Of a DNA stretch of 37,579 nt, positions 16,234 to 23,810 are shown piece after piece (position 1 is the stretch's first letter; each line of letters opens with the position of its first letter). Below the pieces are notes generated by a model, which saw only the letters and a program-made list of their open reading frames with translations, was not told where the DNA came from and ran no database searches. This DNA comes from Mesorhizobium sp. LSJC280B00 (GTDB taxonomy: Bacteria; Pseudomonadota; Alphaproteobacteria; Rhizobiales; Rhizobiaceae), in contig NZ_AYVL01000001.1 of assembly GCF_000502835.1 (NCBI RefSeq), positions 110,165-147,743 of the forward strand. Reading direction: 5' to 3'. The position numbers were made by a program, and so were the translations under genes.

Positions 16234-17964
16234 ATGAACGCGGGCGACAGCAATCTTCAGCGACGTCTGACGGCTATCCTGGCTGCTGACATGGTCGGTT
16301 ACTCGTCGCTGATGGCCCGCGACGAAGAGCGCACCTTCGCGCTCGTCAAACATCTCATGCAGGACGAAATAGAGCCTAGGATCACGCAGCACCGGGGACG
16401 GGTTGTGAGAACGACCGGAGACGGGATGCTCGCCGAGTTTCCAAGCGCTTTCGGAGCCGTGCAGTCAGCAGTGGAAGTCCAGGAACTGCTTGTCGGCCAG
16501 TCTTCGGGGAAGGCCAGCCAGGAAATTTTTCTCCGGATTGGGATCAACTTCGGTGATATTATTGTCGATACCGATGGCGATGTGTTTGGAGATACCGTCA
16601 ACATAGCCGCGCGCCTGGAACAGTTCGCCAGCCCGGGCGGTATCTGCCTTTCCGGAAAGGTACACGACGAAGTTCGCGACAAATTTAATCTTCCGTTTGA
16701 ATATTGCGGCGAACAGCATCTCAAGAACATTCCACGCCCGATTCCCGTATACTCGTTGTTCCAAAAGCCCAAAGGGCTGCCACCTGCATCGACTGCGCAG
16801 GTGGCTGGTCCGAGCAAGCCCTCCATCCTCGTTCGCCCGTTCAAGAGCGCGGGCGACGTCCAACCCTATTTCAGTGGCGGCTTCACCGAAGACATCGTCA
16901 CCGAACTGACGCGCTTTACTCAGCTTACGGTTGCGTCCCATTATACGTCGACGCGGCTCAAGGATGTGGACCTGGTCGCGGATAACGGCGTGGATTTCGT
17001 CATCGAAGGCGGGATCCGCCGCATGGGCCGGCGAATGCGCATTACATGCGAGCTGGTCGACGCAACCTCGGGTGAGTGCTTGTGGGCCGAGCGCTACGAC
17101 GGGGACGAGCAGGACATCTTCGATGTCCAGGACGAACTGATCGGGAAGATCGTCGGGACCGTTATCGGCCGTCTTACGGCCGCAGGCGCCGAGAAGGCGC
17201 GGCGTAAACCACCTGCCAATCTCGCGGCCTATGAGTGCGTGCTCCGGGGCAATGCCCTGCCCCTGGGCGACATCGCGGCCGAAATGGAGGCTCGACAGTG
17301 GTATCAGCGAGCGATCGAGCTCGATCCATCCTACGGGCGCGCGTACGCCAAGCTCGCCCACTATAAGCAGCTTGAATGGTTTCGCGACATGGGGCCGTCG
17401 GATGCGGTGCTTGCCGAGGCTTATGACATCGCCAAAAAAGCGGTGGCGCTTTCCCCCAATGATCCAGTCTGCCTGAACATACTGGGCTGGGTGCTCCTCC
17501 ACCGTCGTGATTTCGACGTCGCATCTCAGCTATACACACGCGCGCTCGAACTCAATCCGCACGATCCCGAGCAGGTCTCCTATCAAGGGACTTATCAAAC
17601 ATTTGCCGGCGAGCCCCAAAGTGCCTTGGACTGGTTCGAACGGGCGCGAGTGCTCGATCCCCTATACGAGCCTTCATGGTATTGGCCGTTCCGCGGTCTT
17701 GCCCATTTCATTGCCCACCGTCCGGATAAGGCAGTCGTCGATCTGGGCCGCTCGTCCACCATGCCGACCTGGGTTAAGGTCTATCTGGCTGCAGCGAACG
17801 CCCTGCTTGGCCGAAACGAAGAGGCGAAGAGCTACACGTATCTGGTTCTGCGTGGCGCACCGGAGTTCTCCGGGCGGCGGTTCGCCACCAAGGAACCTTA
17901 CAAGCTGGAGGGTGACCGTAACACGCTGCTCAACGGCATGCGGGAAGCGGGATTGCCCGAGTAG
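16234..17964 (+). CDS. Class III adenylate/guanylate cyclase with TolB-like and TPR regions
   Basis: Predicted soluble nucleotide cyclase, a very common type in Mesorhizobium. 576 residues. The cyclase domain (about 10-185) has metal aspartates in LAADMVGYS (D19) and TTGDGMLAEF (D63), and transition-state residues in GDTVNIAARLE (N123, R127). The purine-recognition lysine expected before TTGDG appears as arginine (VVRTTGDG), so the substrate is uncertain. A middle part (about 200-320; KPSILVRPF, YFSGGFTEDIVTELTRF, VEGGIRRMG-like strands, LWAERYDGD) resembles the TolB/FlgO-like fold often linked to such cyclases. The rest is TPR-like (AIELDPSYGRAYAKLA, ALELNPHDPEQVS, ARVLDPLYEPSW). GAGGGAGAG lies just before the start. 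Divergent from the YcaO gene. Confidence 0.9.
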   Translation: MNAGDSNLQRRLTAILAADMVGYSSLMARDEERTFALVKHLMQDEIEPRITQHRGRVVRTTGDGMLAEFPSAFGAVQSAVEVQELLVGQSSGKASQEIFLRIGINFGDIIVDTDGDVFGDTVNIAARLEQFASPGGICLSGKVHDEVRDKFNLPFEYCGEQHLKNIPRPIPVYSLFQKPKGLPPASTAQVAGPSKPSILVRPFKSAGDVQPYFSGGFTEDIVTELTRFTQLTVASHYTSTRLKDVDLVADNGVDFVIEGGIRRMGRRMRITCELVDATSGECLWAERYDGDEQDIFDVQDELIGKIVGTVIGRLTAAGAEKARRKPPANLAAYECVLRGNALPLGDIAAEMEARQWYQRAIELDPSYGRAYAKLAHYKQLEWFRDMGPSDAVLAEAYDIAKKAVALSPNDPVCLNILGWVLLHRRDFDVASQLYTRALELNPHDPEQVSYQGTYQTFAGEPQSALDWFERARVLDPLYEPSWYWPFRGLAHFIAHRPDKAVVDLGRSSTMPTWVKVYLAAANALLGRNEEAKSYTYLVLRGAPEFSGRRFATKEPYKLEGDRNTLLNGMREAGLPE

Positions 17965-17974
17965 GGACTGGCGA

Positions 17975-18553
17975 CTATCTGCAGCCGAAGAGCACGGCCG
18001 TGGCGAGCTCGTCATGGTAGTGCCTGCCCTGGGCGTATTTGTGGTAGTCGTGGAGATAATCGATCAGATCGCTGCGGGTCAGGACCCCCCTCGGCACCTG
18101 GGGCACCACCACATTGATCAAGTTCGGTTCGTCCACGTGAACTTCGACAGACACTCCCGTTTCCACGATGTCTTCCAGCACCATTTTGAGATCACGCTTC
18201 AGGTCCGCATAGGCGGCAGCATCCGGGATCGCGTCGCCCCCGTCGAGAGGGTCATCCTCGTATTTTATGGGCTGCCCATTCAGATCTTCTATCGTTAGTG
18301 TCTGCGAATGTGGCGCTGTTCCGGCGGCGGCGGTCCGGACCCTGATGTTGCCGATAGCACGGCCTGCTTCCGGCCGAAGTCTGATAGTATCACCGACGGC
18401 GAAAATCTGCCGATCAATGGTAATTGTTAGGGGATCTGTTGAATCCATGGACAAGATACGTGACGAGGCCGGCAAAAGCTTGAGCCAGGCCCCTACGATC
18501 GCTGCGCCGATCTCTTGGACTTGCCGACCTGGCTTCAATTCTGCCCTGGGCAT
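17975..18553 (-). CDS. Unknown 192-residue protein of the YcaO/subtilase locus
   Basis: I do not recognise this protein. 192 residues from the ATG at 18553, chosen because GGAGGGGAG lies about 9 bases upstream; the internal ATG at 18448 has no such site. Parts: an amphipathic N-terminal helix (VQEIGAAIVGAWLKLLP), a beta-rich region (LTITIDRQIFAVGDTIRLRP), an acidic stretch (KYEDDPLDGGDAIPDA), a helix with strands (LKMVLEDIVETGVSVEVHVD, LINVVVPQVP), and a C-terminal part (LIDYLHDYHKYAQGRHYHDE) ending in LFGCR. The only cysteine is the second-last residue. No signal peptide. It ends 10 bases from the cyclase gene and is divergent from the subtilase gene. It could be a partner, inhibitor or substrate of its neighbours; all of this is inference. 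Confidence 0.7.
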   Translation of the reverse strand: MPRAELKPGRQVQEIGAAIVGAWLKLLPASSRILSMDSTDPLTITIDRQIFAVGDTIRLRPEAGRAIGNIRVRTAAAGTAPHSQTLTIEDLNGQPIKYEDDPLDGGDAIPDAAAYADLKRDLKMVLEDIVETGVSVEVHVDEPNLINVVVPQVPRGVLTRSDLIDYLHDYHKYAQGRHYHDELATAVLFGCR

Positions 18554-18726
18554 CGCCGAGGCTCCCCTCCGAGGTCAATGCAAATAGCCTAAACGCATTT
18601 TGCATCTGTCGCAAGCAATGCGCAGGCGGCATGCTCGCATCGACTCGATGTTTTCATGGACAGAAAGCCGTATTGGGAGCATTCTGATCCTCGCGGTATC
18701 AGTAACGACAGCCGGAGGGTGTACGA

Positions 18727-20094
18727 ATGATACTTGCTCAACTTCGTGTGCTGTTGCTCGGCTGTCTCCTCGCCGTTGTCGGAACAGCGAGACCGGAAGC
18801 GTCAGGCGAGGAGGGCTTCACCGACAGCGGTGACATCGAAAAGACTTTCATCGTCGACATCGCCAGGGCGGCGGAGTTACGCAAGGATATCGGCGCGCTA
18901 AACAAGTTCATCGCAGGCAAGGGCAAGCTGGAAGCGGTGGACATGCCGGATATCGGTATCAGCATCGTGACGGGGACCTTTTCCGAGAGCGAGATCGAAG
19001 AGCTGCGCTCCAGGGGATATGAGGAGCCGGATCCTTTCGTGGTGAACCTGTTCGATGGTGCCACCTGCGAGGGGCCGGAACTCCTGGGCATCTCGCCGAC
19101 TGCGGATGTTGTCCCTCCCAGCGTCTGCAGGGTCGTCGGGTCACCACAGCCGGTGGCTTCAGGATCGCCCACCGTATGGATCATCGACAGCGGAGTGGAT
19201 TGGAGCGTTGTCACCGCCGGGCTCCTCAAGGTTCAGGAAGCCATCGATTGCACGAGCAGCCCATGCCAGACCGTGTCGAGCCTCGACGACACAGTAGGGC
19301 ACGGGACGATGGTGGCAGCAGTTATCGGCGGAAAGCGTGTCAAGCAGGGCGACCAGTATATAGGTCTGGTTGGTGTCAGCCCCGACGCCCCGCTCAAGAT
19401 CGTAAAGGCCTTCAGTAAGCTGAAGACCGAAATTTTCGGCCCGCCTCTTCTCGCGCTTCGCCATGTTCGGGACAACGCGGTCGCTGGGGATATTCTGAAC
19501 TTGAGTTGGGGTGCATTATATCTGGAGAGCACCAGACGCGGAAGCACGTTGCAAGATCTTAAATTTCTCGACGCCCTTCTTTATCAGATCGCCGACCGTC
19601 AGGTGCGCGTTGTGGTAGCTGCGGGCAACCCCCGGGAAGACGAAGAGGGCCCTTGGGTACAGTCTTATTTCCCGGCCAATGCGGCGACTTATTTTTCGCC
19701 TGTGACGACAGGAAACAAGGTGGGAGCGATATACAGCGCTTCGGCTTCCAACAGCGAATATATTCAGGTGGCAACTCCTGGGAAATGCCAAGGCATCAGC
19801 AACGCCTGGTGCGACACGCTATGGCGCGGGGGGGCGTTCGGCGCGTCCTATGCCGAACCGGGCGTCAATGTCCTGTCACTGTGGAAGAGCCGAAAGAACG
19901 GCAAGCTCCGGAGGAACATCTGTTCGGGCACATCTTTCGCAGCCCCGGCACTTGCCGGCCTTTTGGTTCGCAACGCGCAGCCGACTAACAAGGCTCTGAC
20001 AACGGGAAGTCTTAGCCCGAATACGGATCTGCTAGGGTATATGACCGCGGGTACGCCGGTGAACCCAAGTTCGGACGAGCCTAAATGCAACTGA
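18727..20094 (+). CDS. Secreted subtilisin-like serine protease (S8 family)
   Basis: Predicted exported endopeptidase. 455 residues. Signal peptide MILAQLRVLLLGCLLAVVGTA. Residues about 30-110 resemble an inhibitor-like propeptide (KTFIVDIARAAELRKDIG; SIVTGTFSESEIEELRSRGY). The catalytic triad is complete: D154 in VWIIDSGVDWS, H192 in DDTVGHGTMVAAVIGG, S403 in CSGTSFAAPALAGLL, with oxyanion Asn301 in VVAAGNPRED. The mature part has several cysteines (DCTSSPCQ, KCQGISNAWC, final CN), suggesting disulfides and an extracytoplasmic site. GGAGGG lies 7 bases before the ATG. The stop overlaps the start of the DUF1501 gene by 10 bases, so the two are probably translationally coupled. The target is unknown. 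Confidence 0.9.
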   Translation: MILAQLRVLLLGCLLAVVGTARPEASGEEGFTDSGDIEKTFIVDIARAAELRKDIGALNKFIAGKGKLEAVDMPDIGISIVTGTFSESEIEELRSRGYEEPDPFVVNLFDGATCEGPELLGISPTADVVPPSVCRVVGSPQPVASGSPTVWIIDSGVDWSVVTAGLLKVQEAIDCTSSPCQTVSSLDDTVGHGTMVAAVIGGKRVKQGDQYIGLVGVSPDAPLKIVKAFSKLKTEIFGPPLLALRHVRDNAVAGDILNLSWGALYLESTRRGSTLQDLKFLDALLYQIADRQVRVVVAAGNPREDEEGPWVQSYFPANAATYFSPVTTGNKVGAIYSASASNSEYIQVATPGKCQGISNAWCDTLWRGGAFGASYAEPGVNVLSLWKSRKNGKLRRNICSGTSFAAPALAGLLVRNAQPTNKALTTGSLSPNTDLLGYMTAGTPVNPSSDEPKCN

Positions 20095-21242
20095 CCCGAA
20101 GGGCAGCGCTGCAAGGTTTGGCCTTGGCGTCCGCGTTCGGTAGCGTGCGTCTGGCCGGTGCCTCGCTTGTGGACGAAGATCCTCGCCTTCTGCTCGTCCA
20201 CGTGCGTGGCGGACTCGATGCACTAGCTGCCGTGCCGCCCTACGGCGATCCGCATTTTGCCTCGGCGCGCGGGCCCCTCGTGCCTTTCCCGAACTCTGGC
20301 GTCGCCGAGATGCTCAAGCTCGACGGGCTCTTCGCGCTTCATCCGGCGCTCGGGTCTCTGCTGCCCCACTACTCGTGCGGCGAGTTGCTCATCGTGCCCG
20401 CGACCGCCATTCCGGATGCGGGCCGGTCCCACGCGACCGCCCAGGCGGCGCTGTTCGACGGCGATATTGACGGCGGCAGCGCCGGATGGCTCGACCGGGC
20501 TTCGTCTGTACTGTCGCGCCGGCAGAAGGCGGTGTGGCGGGCCAGACCGGCCGATCGATCGATGGACATGCTGGCCCATCTTGCGCTGGCCAATCCTCGG
20601 CTCGACCTCGTCCGCCTCTGCGCCGAGGGCACTTGGCCGTCCGGCGCAAAGGGCAGCGAAAGCCTGCTGGAACAACATGCCGCATGCGACGCGGCTCGCT
20701 TCGGCGACGCGGCCAGGAGCGCGGCGCTTGCCCTGTCAGCTACGGGCGGACCGCGGATCGCGATGCTCGAGGTGGCCGGCTTCGACACGCATGTGGCGCA
20801 GGGAGCGGACTTCGGAAGGCTGGCGCGGAGTTTGAATGGGCTGGCGCGGGGCCTCATTGCATTTGCCCAAGCGTCCGGGCCTGCCTGGAACAGGACGGCG
20901 GTGCTGGTGGTCACGGAGTTCGGCCGTTCCGTGGTGCCCAACACCGACGGCGGCACTGATCACGGCGTCGCGAGTGTCACCTTGTTAATGGGTGGCGCCG
21001 TTGCCGGCGGGCGAGTAGGCAATCGCTGGCCCGGTCTTGCTCGAGACCTGCTTCATGGCGGAACAGACTTGGCTGCTACGACGGACGTACGATCGATCAT
21101 AAAGGGCGTGCTGACGGAACACCTGCGTCTTCCTGACCGAGCAATGGCTGAAATTTTCCCAGGCGCTGCCGGGATACCGGCGGTGCGTGGACTGTTTATC
21201 GGGAGCCGTTGTCCAGGCGGAGGTCGACTGGCTTCGATGTGA
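20085..21242 (+). CDS. DUF1501 family protein with Tat-type signal
   Basis: Exported protein of the DUF1501 family (distantly alkaline-phosphatase-like), biochemical function unknown. 385 residues. It begins with a twin-arginine-like leader (QLTRRAALQGLALASAFGS). Family signatures: LLLVHVRGGLDALAAVPPYG, FALHPALGSLLP, AIPDAGRSHATAQ, the FDTH segment (233-236), VVTEFGRSVVPN (near 278) and GGTDHGVASVTLLMGG with VAGGRVGNRWPGL. The histidines and aspartates of FDTH and TDHG are the likely metal ligands. DUF1501 genes usually sit beside a DUF1800 gene; none is here, and the partner is the subtilase, overlapping by 10 bases. It ends the island's coding part. Confidence 0.88.
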   Translation: MQLTRRAALQGLALASAFGSVRLAGASLVDEDPRLLLVHVRGGLDALAAVPPYGDPHFASARGPLVPFPNSGVAEMLKLDGLFALHPALGSLLPHYSCGELLIVPATAIPDAGRSHATAQAALFDGDIDGGSAGWLDRASSVLSRRQKAVWRARPADRSMDMLAHLALANPRLDLVRLCAEGTWPSGAKGSESLLEQHAACDAARFGDAARSAALALSATGGPRIAMLEVAGFDTHVAQGADFGRLARSLNGLARGLIAFAQASGPAWNRTAVLVVTEFGRSVVPNTDGGTDHGVASVTLLMGGAVAGGRVGNRWPGLARDLLHGGTDLAATTDVRSIIKGVLTEHLRLPDRAMAEIFPGAAGIPAVRGLFIGSRCPGGGRLASM

Positions 21243-21770
21243 TCTCCAGCGCGGTTTAGCTTCTTATCCGCGTTTTCGTCGGCTACGGGACGCATCGGAC
21301 TGCAATAGGCGACGCCTAATCTTAAGTGGCCGCTTCTAAGAAGCTTCCGGAATCACGGCTATTGTGAAGGGTTTCGGATGCCGGCCCCCGGCGCGGTCGC
21401 CTATAATGTCCGGTTTAAGGCAATGGCCGAGCTAACTTGAATGGCCGAGATGAGGCGCAAAGCGATCGTCCACGGCCCAAAGTATGGAAGTCGGCTCGGG
21501 GTCATGAGCGTGACTTCGGCCGCTGGCCAACGAAACTTCCGCCAAAGGGTCATCTTCCGCCGTGCCACACCGATACCAGTGTCGGATTTTTCCACTGGCC
21601 CACGACCGCAAGGTCAAGGCGCTACAGCGTCCTTTGCGCGCCCAAACGACGCGCGGCGCTGTTGAGCAACCGCTTTGTCCCCCGAACTGTCCGCTTTGAA
21701 CGCTTGAAGGGGCACTGTGGCTGTGCGATAGGCACTCCACAAAGTAGAGAACCTTGCGGAGAGCGCTGAC
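21243..21770. other. 528-base non-coding gap before fabI
   Basis: No supported gene. It is less GC-rich than its surroundings in its first third. It holds a direct repeat of ATGGCCGAG (21424 and 21441) and the dispersed repeat at 21621-21663. A minus-strand frame of 64 codons (21401-21595) has no ribosome site or family that I know. It is probably the right border of the island plus the fabI leader. Confidence 0.5.
21621..21663. repeat. Dispersed palindromic repeat (inverted copy of 23676-23720)
   Basis: Contains GCTACAGCGTCCTTTGCGCG, then CCC and GACGCGCGGCGCTGT; the ends ACAGCG/CGCTGT can pair. The same sequence in reverse orientation lies at 23676-23720. Confidence 0.8.
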
Positions 21771-22589
21771 ATGGCGGGTGGACGGGGCCTTATGGCCGGC
21801 AAGCGCGGCCTTATCCTTGGCATCGCCAACAATCGCTCGATCGCTTACGGCATCGCCAAGGCCTGTGTCGACCACGGCGCCGAGATCGCGCTGACCTATC
21901 AGGGCGAGGCGTTCAAGAAACGTGTCGAGCCGCTTGCCGCGGAACTGGGCGCGCATGTCGCCGGCCATTGTGACGTGACCGACCCGGCCAGCCTCGATGC
22001 GGTGTTCGCCGATATCGCCAGCCATTGGGGCAAGCTCGATTTCCTCGTCCACGCCATCGCCTTTTCCGACAAGGACGAGCTGACCGGCCGCTATGTCGAG
22101 ACGACGCGCGACAATTTCCTGCGTACCATGGATATTTCGGTCTATTCCTTCACCACCATCGCCAAACGCGCCGAGGCGCTGATGACCGACGGCGGCTCGC
22201 TGCTGACGCTGACCTATTACGGTGCGGAAAAGGTGATGCCGCACTACAACGTCATGGGTGTCGCCAAGGCGGCACTCGAAGCCAGCGTGCGCTATCTGGC
22301 CGTCGACCTCGGCGCCAAGAAGATCCGCGTCAACGCGATCTCCGCCGGCCCGATCAAGACGCTTGCCGCATCCGGCATCGGCGATTTCCGCTATATCCTG
22401 AAATGGAACGAATACAATTCGCCGTTGAAGCAGACGGTCACGCAGGAGGAGGTTGGCGATTCCGGCGTCTATTTCCTGTCCGACCTTTCGCGCGGCGTCA
22501 CCGGCGAGATCCATCACGTCGATTCCGGCTATCATGTCGTCGGCATGAAGGCGGTCGACGCGCCGGATATTTCGACGGTCAAGGACTGA
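21771..22589 (+). CDS. fabI: Enoyl-[acyl-carrier-protein] reductase (NADH)
   Basis: Short-chain dehydrogenase that reduces the enoyl-ACP double bond in fatty acid synthesis; the target of triclosan-type inhibitors. 272 residues. Seen: the cofactor loop LILGIANNRSIAYGIA, the CDVTDPAS turn, LVHAIAFSDKDEL, the catalytic Tyr-x6-Lys in YNVMGVAK, and the substrate-loop region NAISAGPIKTLAASGI, with the usual C-terminal DSGYHVVGM. The start may be 21771 or 21792 (MAGKRG); GGAG precedes the first by about 10 bases. The phosphatase gene follows after 31 bases, probably in one operon. Rhizobia often carry two fabI copies, so this need not be the only one. Confidence 0.95.
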   Translation: MAGGRGLMAGKRGLILGIANNRSIAYGIAKACVDHGAEIALTYQGEAFKKRVEPLAAELGAHVAGHCDVTDPASLDAVFADIASHWGKLDFLVHAIAFSDKDELTGRYVETTRDNFLRTMDISVYSFTTIAKRAEALMTDGGSLLTLTYYGAEKVMPHYNVMGVAKAALEASVRYLAVDLGAKKIRVNAISAGPIKTLAASGIGDFRYILKWNEYNSPLKQTVTQEEVGDSGVYFLSDLSRGVTGEIHHVDSGYHVVGMKAVDAPDISTVKD

Positions 22590-22620
22590 CGCCACCGCCT
22601 GACCTCTTCCGGAAGACCTG

Positions 22621-23208
22621 ATGTACCCGCTCGTCTATATCGTGCGCCACGGCCAGACGGCGTGGAACGCCGAGGCCCGGTTGCAGGGGCAGGCCGATAC
22701 CGACCTCAACGAGCTCGGCCGCGAGCAGGCTAGCCGCAACGGGCGCAGGCTGGCCGAACTCATCGACAAGCCCGAAGATTTCGACTTTGTCGCCAGCCCG
22801 ATGCGGCGCACGCGCGAGACGATGGAGCGCCTGCGCGCGGCGATGAAGCTCCATCCGCACGCCTATCGTACCGAGCCGCTGCTCGTGGAATTGAGCTTTG
22901 GCGACTGGCAGGGTTTCACCTTTGCCGAACTCGAGGCGAACAATCCCGGTTCGACCAGGCGCCGCCGCCTCGATAAATGGAATTTCCAGCCGCCCGGCGA
23001 GGGCGCCGAAAGCTACCAGATGCTGCTCGAACGGGTGAAGCCGTGGTTCGACGCGCTCGATCGCCAGACGGTCTGCGTGACCCATGGTGGCGTCATGCGC
23101 GCGCTGTTCCGCTTCGTGCTGGGGATGTCCGAACAAGATGCGGTCAGCATGGAAGTGCCGCAGGACCGCGTGCTCAGGCTGGACGGCCGGCGCCTGGAGT
23201 GGCTTTGA
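22621..23208 (+). CDS. Histidine phosphatase family protein (phosphoglycerate mutase-like)
   Basis: Cofactor-independent-looking member of the histidine phosphatase superfamily, annotated in many genomes as GpmB-like. 195 residues. The phosphorylated histidine is in YIVRHGQTAWN (about residue 9). Other catalytic positions are the arginine in SPMRRTRETM, the glutamate in LLVELSFGDWQGF and the second histidine in CVTHGGVMRAL. The substrate is not predictable: the short length argues against a dedicated glycolytic mutase. It sits between fabI and aroC in an order shared with other rhizobia, and is convergent with the DUF1344 gene. Confidence 0.88.
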   Translation: MYPLVYIVRHGQTAWNAEARLQGQADTDLNELGREQASRNGRRLAELIDKPEDFDFVASPMRRTRETMERLRAAMKLHPHAYRTEPLLVELSFGDWQGFTFAELEANNPGSTRRRRLDKWNFQPPGEGAESYQMLLERVKPWFDALDRQTVCVTHGGVMRALFRFVLGMSEQDAVSMEVPQDRVLRLDGRRLEWL

Positions 23209-23271
23209 GACCGATGACGTAGCCTATGTTGAGATCAGGTCGGGCCGGCCTCAGCTGAATATCGACGCGCC

Positions 23272-23538
23272 CTATTCCGTCGATCCGGTGTCCGGCAGTT
23301 CCATGTCGGTGACGACGTTCTCGCCATTCGTCACGTCGTAGGCGAGGACGATGTCCATGCCTGGCTTCAGCGCATCGAGGTCGGTTTCGGCGTTCAGCTT
23401 GTAGGACTTGCCGTCGTCCAGCGTCAGCGTCAGCGCATCCTTATCGACCTTCTTGATCAGGCCTTCGGTCTGGCCGGCGAAGGCGGCGGTGGAAATCAAC
23501 AGCGTGGCGGCAACAGCGCCAATCAGGATACGCATCAT
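23272..23538 (-). CDS. DUF1344 domain small periplasmic protein
   Basis: An 88-residue exported protein with a signal peptide (MRILIGAVAATLLISTAAFA) and one small beta domain (GLIKKVDKDALTLTLDDGKSYKLN) typical of DUF1344. Function unknown. Two adjacent ATG codons are possible (23538 or 23535); the second has the better distance from the AGAGGA site. Confidence 0.82.
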   Translation of the reverse strand: MMRILIGAVAATLLISTAAFAGQTEGLIKKVDKDALTLTLDDGKSYKLNAETDLDALKPGMDIVLAYDVTNGENVVTDMELPDTGSTE

Positions 23539-23675
23539 CGTCCTCTTTAATCATTGCCGGTACAGCGGCTCGGTCCAACGGAACAGAACTGAGCAGAAAC
23601 CAATCGAATGTGTCAAAACTAAATCCGCGGGATCACAGTTTGACCACTGTGGAAAACGCCAATAGAAGGCAGGCG

Positions 23676-23720
23676 ACAGCGCCGCGCGTCCTCCTGGGCG
23701 CGCAAAGGACGCTGTAGCAC
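23676..23720. repeat. Dispersed palindromic repeat (inverted partner of 21621-21663)
   Basis: ACAGCGCCGCGCGTC, a short spacer, then GGGCGCGCAAAGGACGCTGT: the reverse complement of the copy before fabI with a few changes in the loop. Confidence 0.8.
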
Positions 23721-23732
23721 TTTTGATTTTGT

Positions 23733-23775
23733 GCATGATCCTTTCCGAAAATCGCTCCGATTTTCGGGGTCATGC
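23733..23775. repeat. Rhizobial GCATGA palindrome
   Basis: GCATGATCC at the left and GGGTCATGC at the right enclose CCGAAAATCG/CGATTTTCGG. It is the widespread rhizobial intergenic palindrome and lies directly after the repeat at 23676-23720, 35 bases before aroC. A decayed half-copy is at about 33313-33327. Confidence 0.8.
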
Positions 23776-23810
23776 GCTGAGCCGGCTTCGACGCCGGCAG
23801 GGCTGGTTCC

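Noticed and set aside
21401..21595. 64-codon minus-strand frame before fabI, perhaps a transposase fragment
   Set aside because: Contains a hydrophobic stretch, but I find no integrase or transposase motif and no ribosome site; kept as non-coding.
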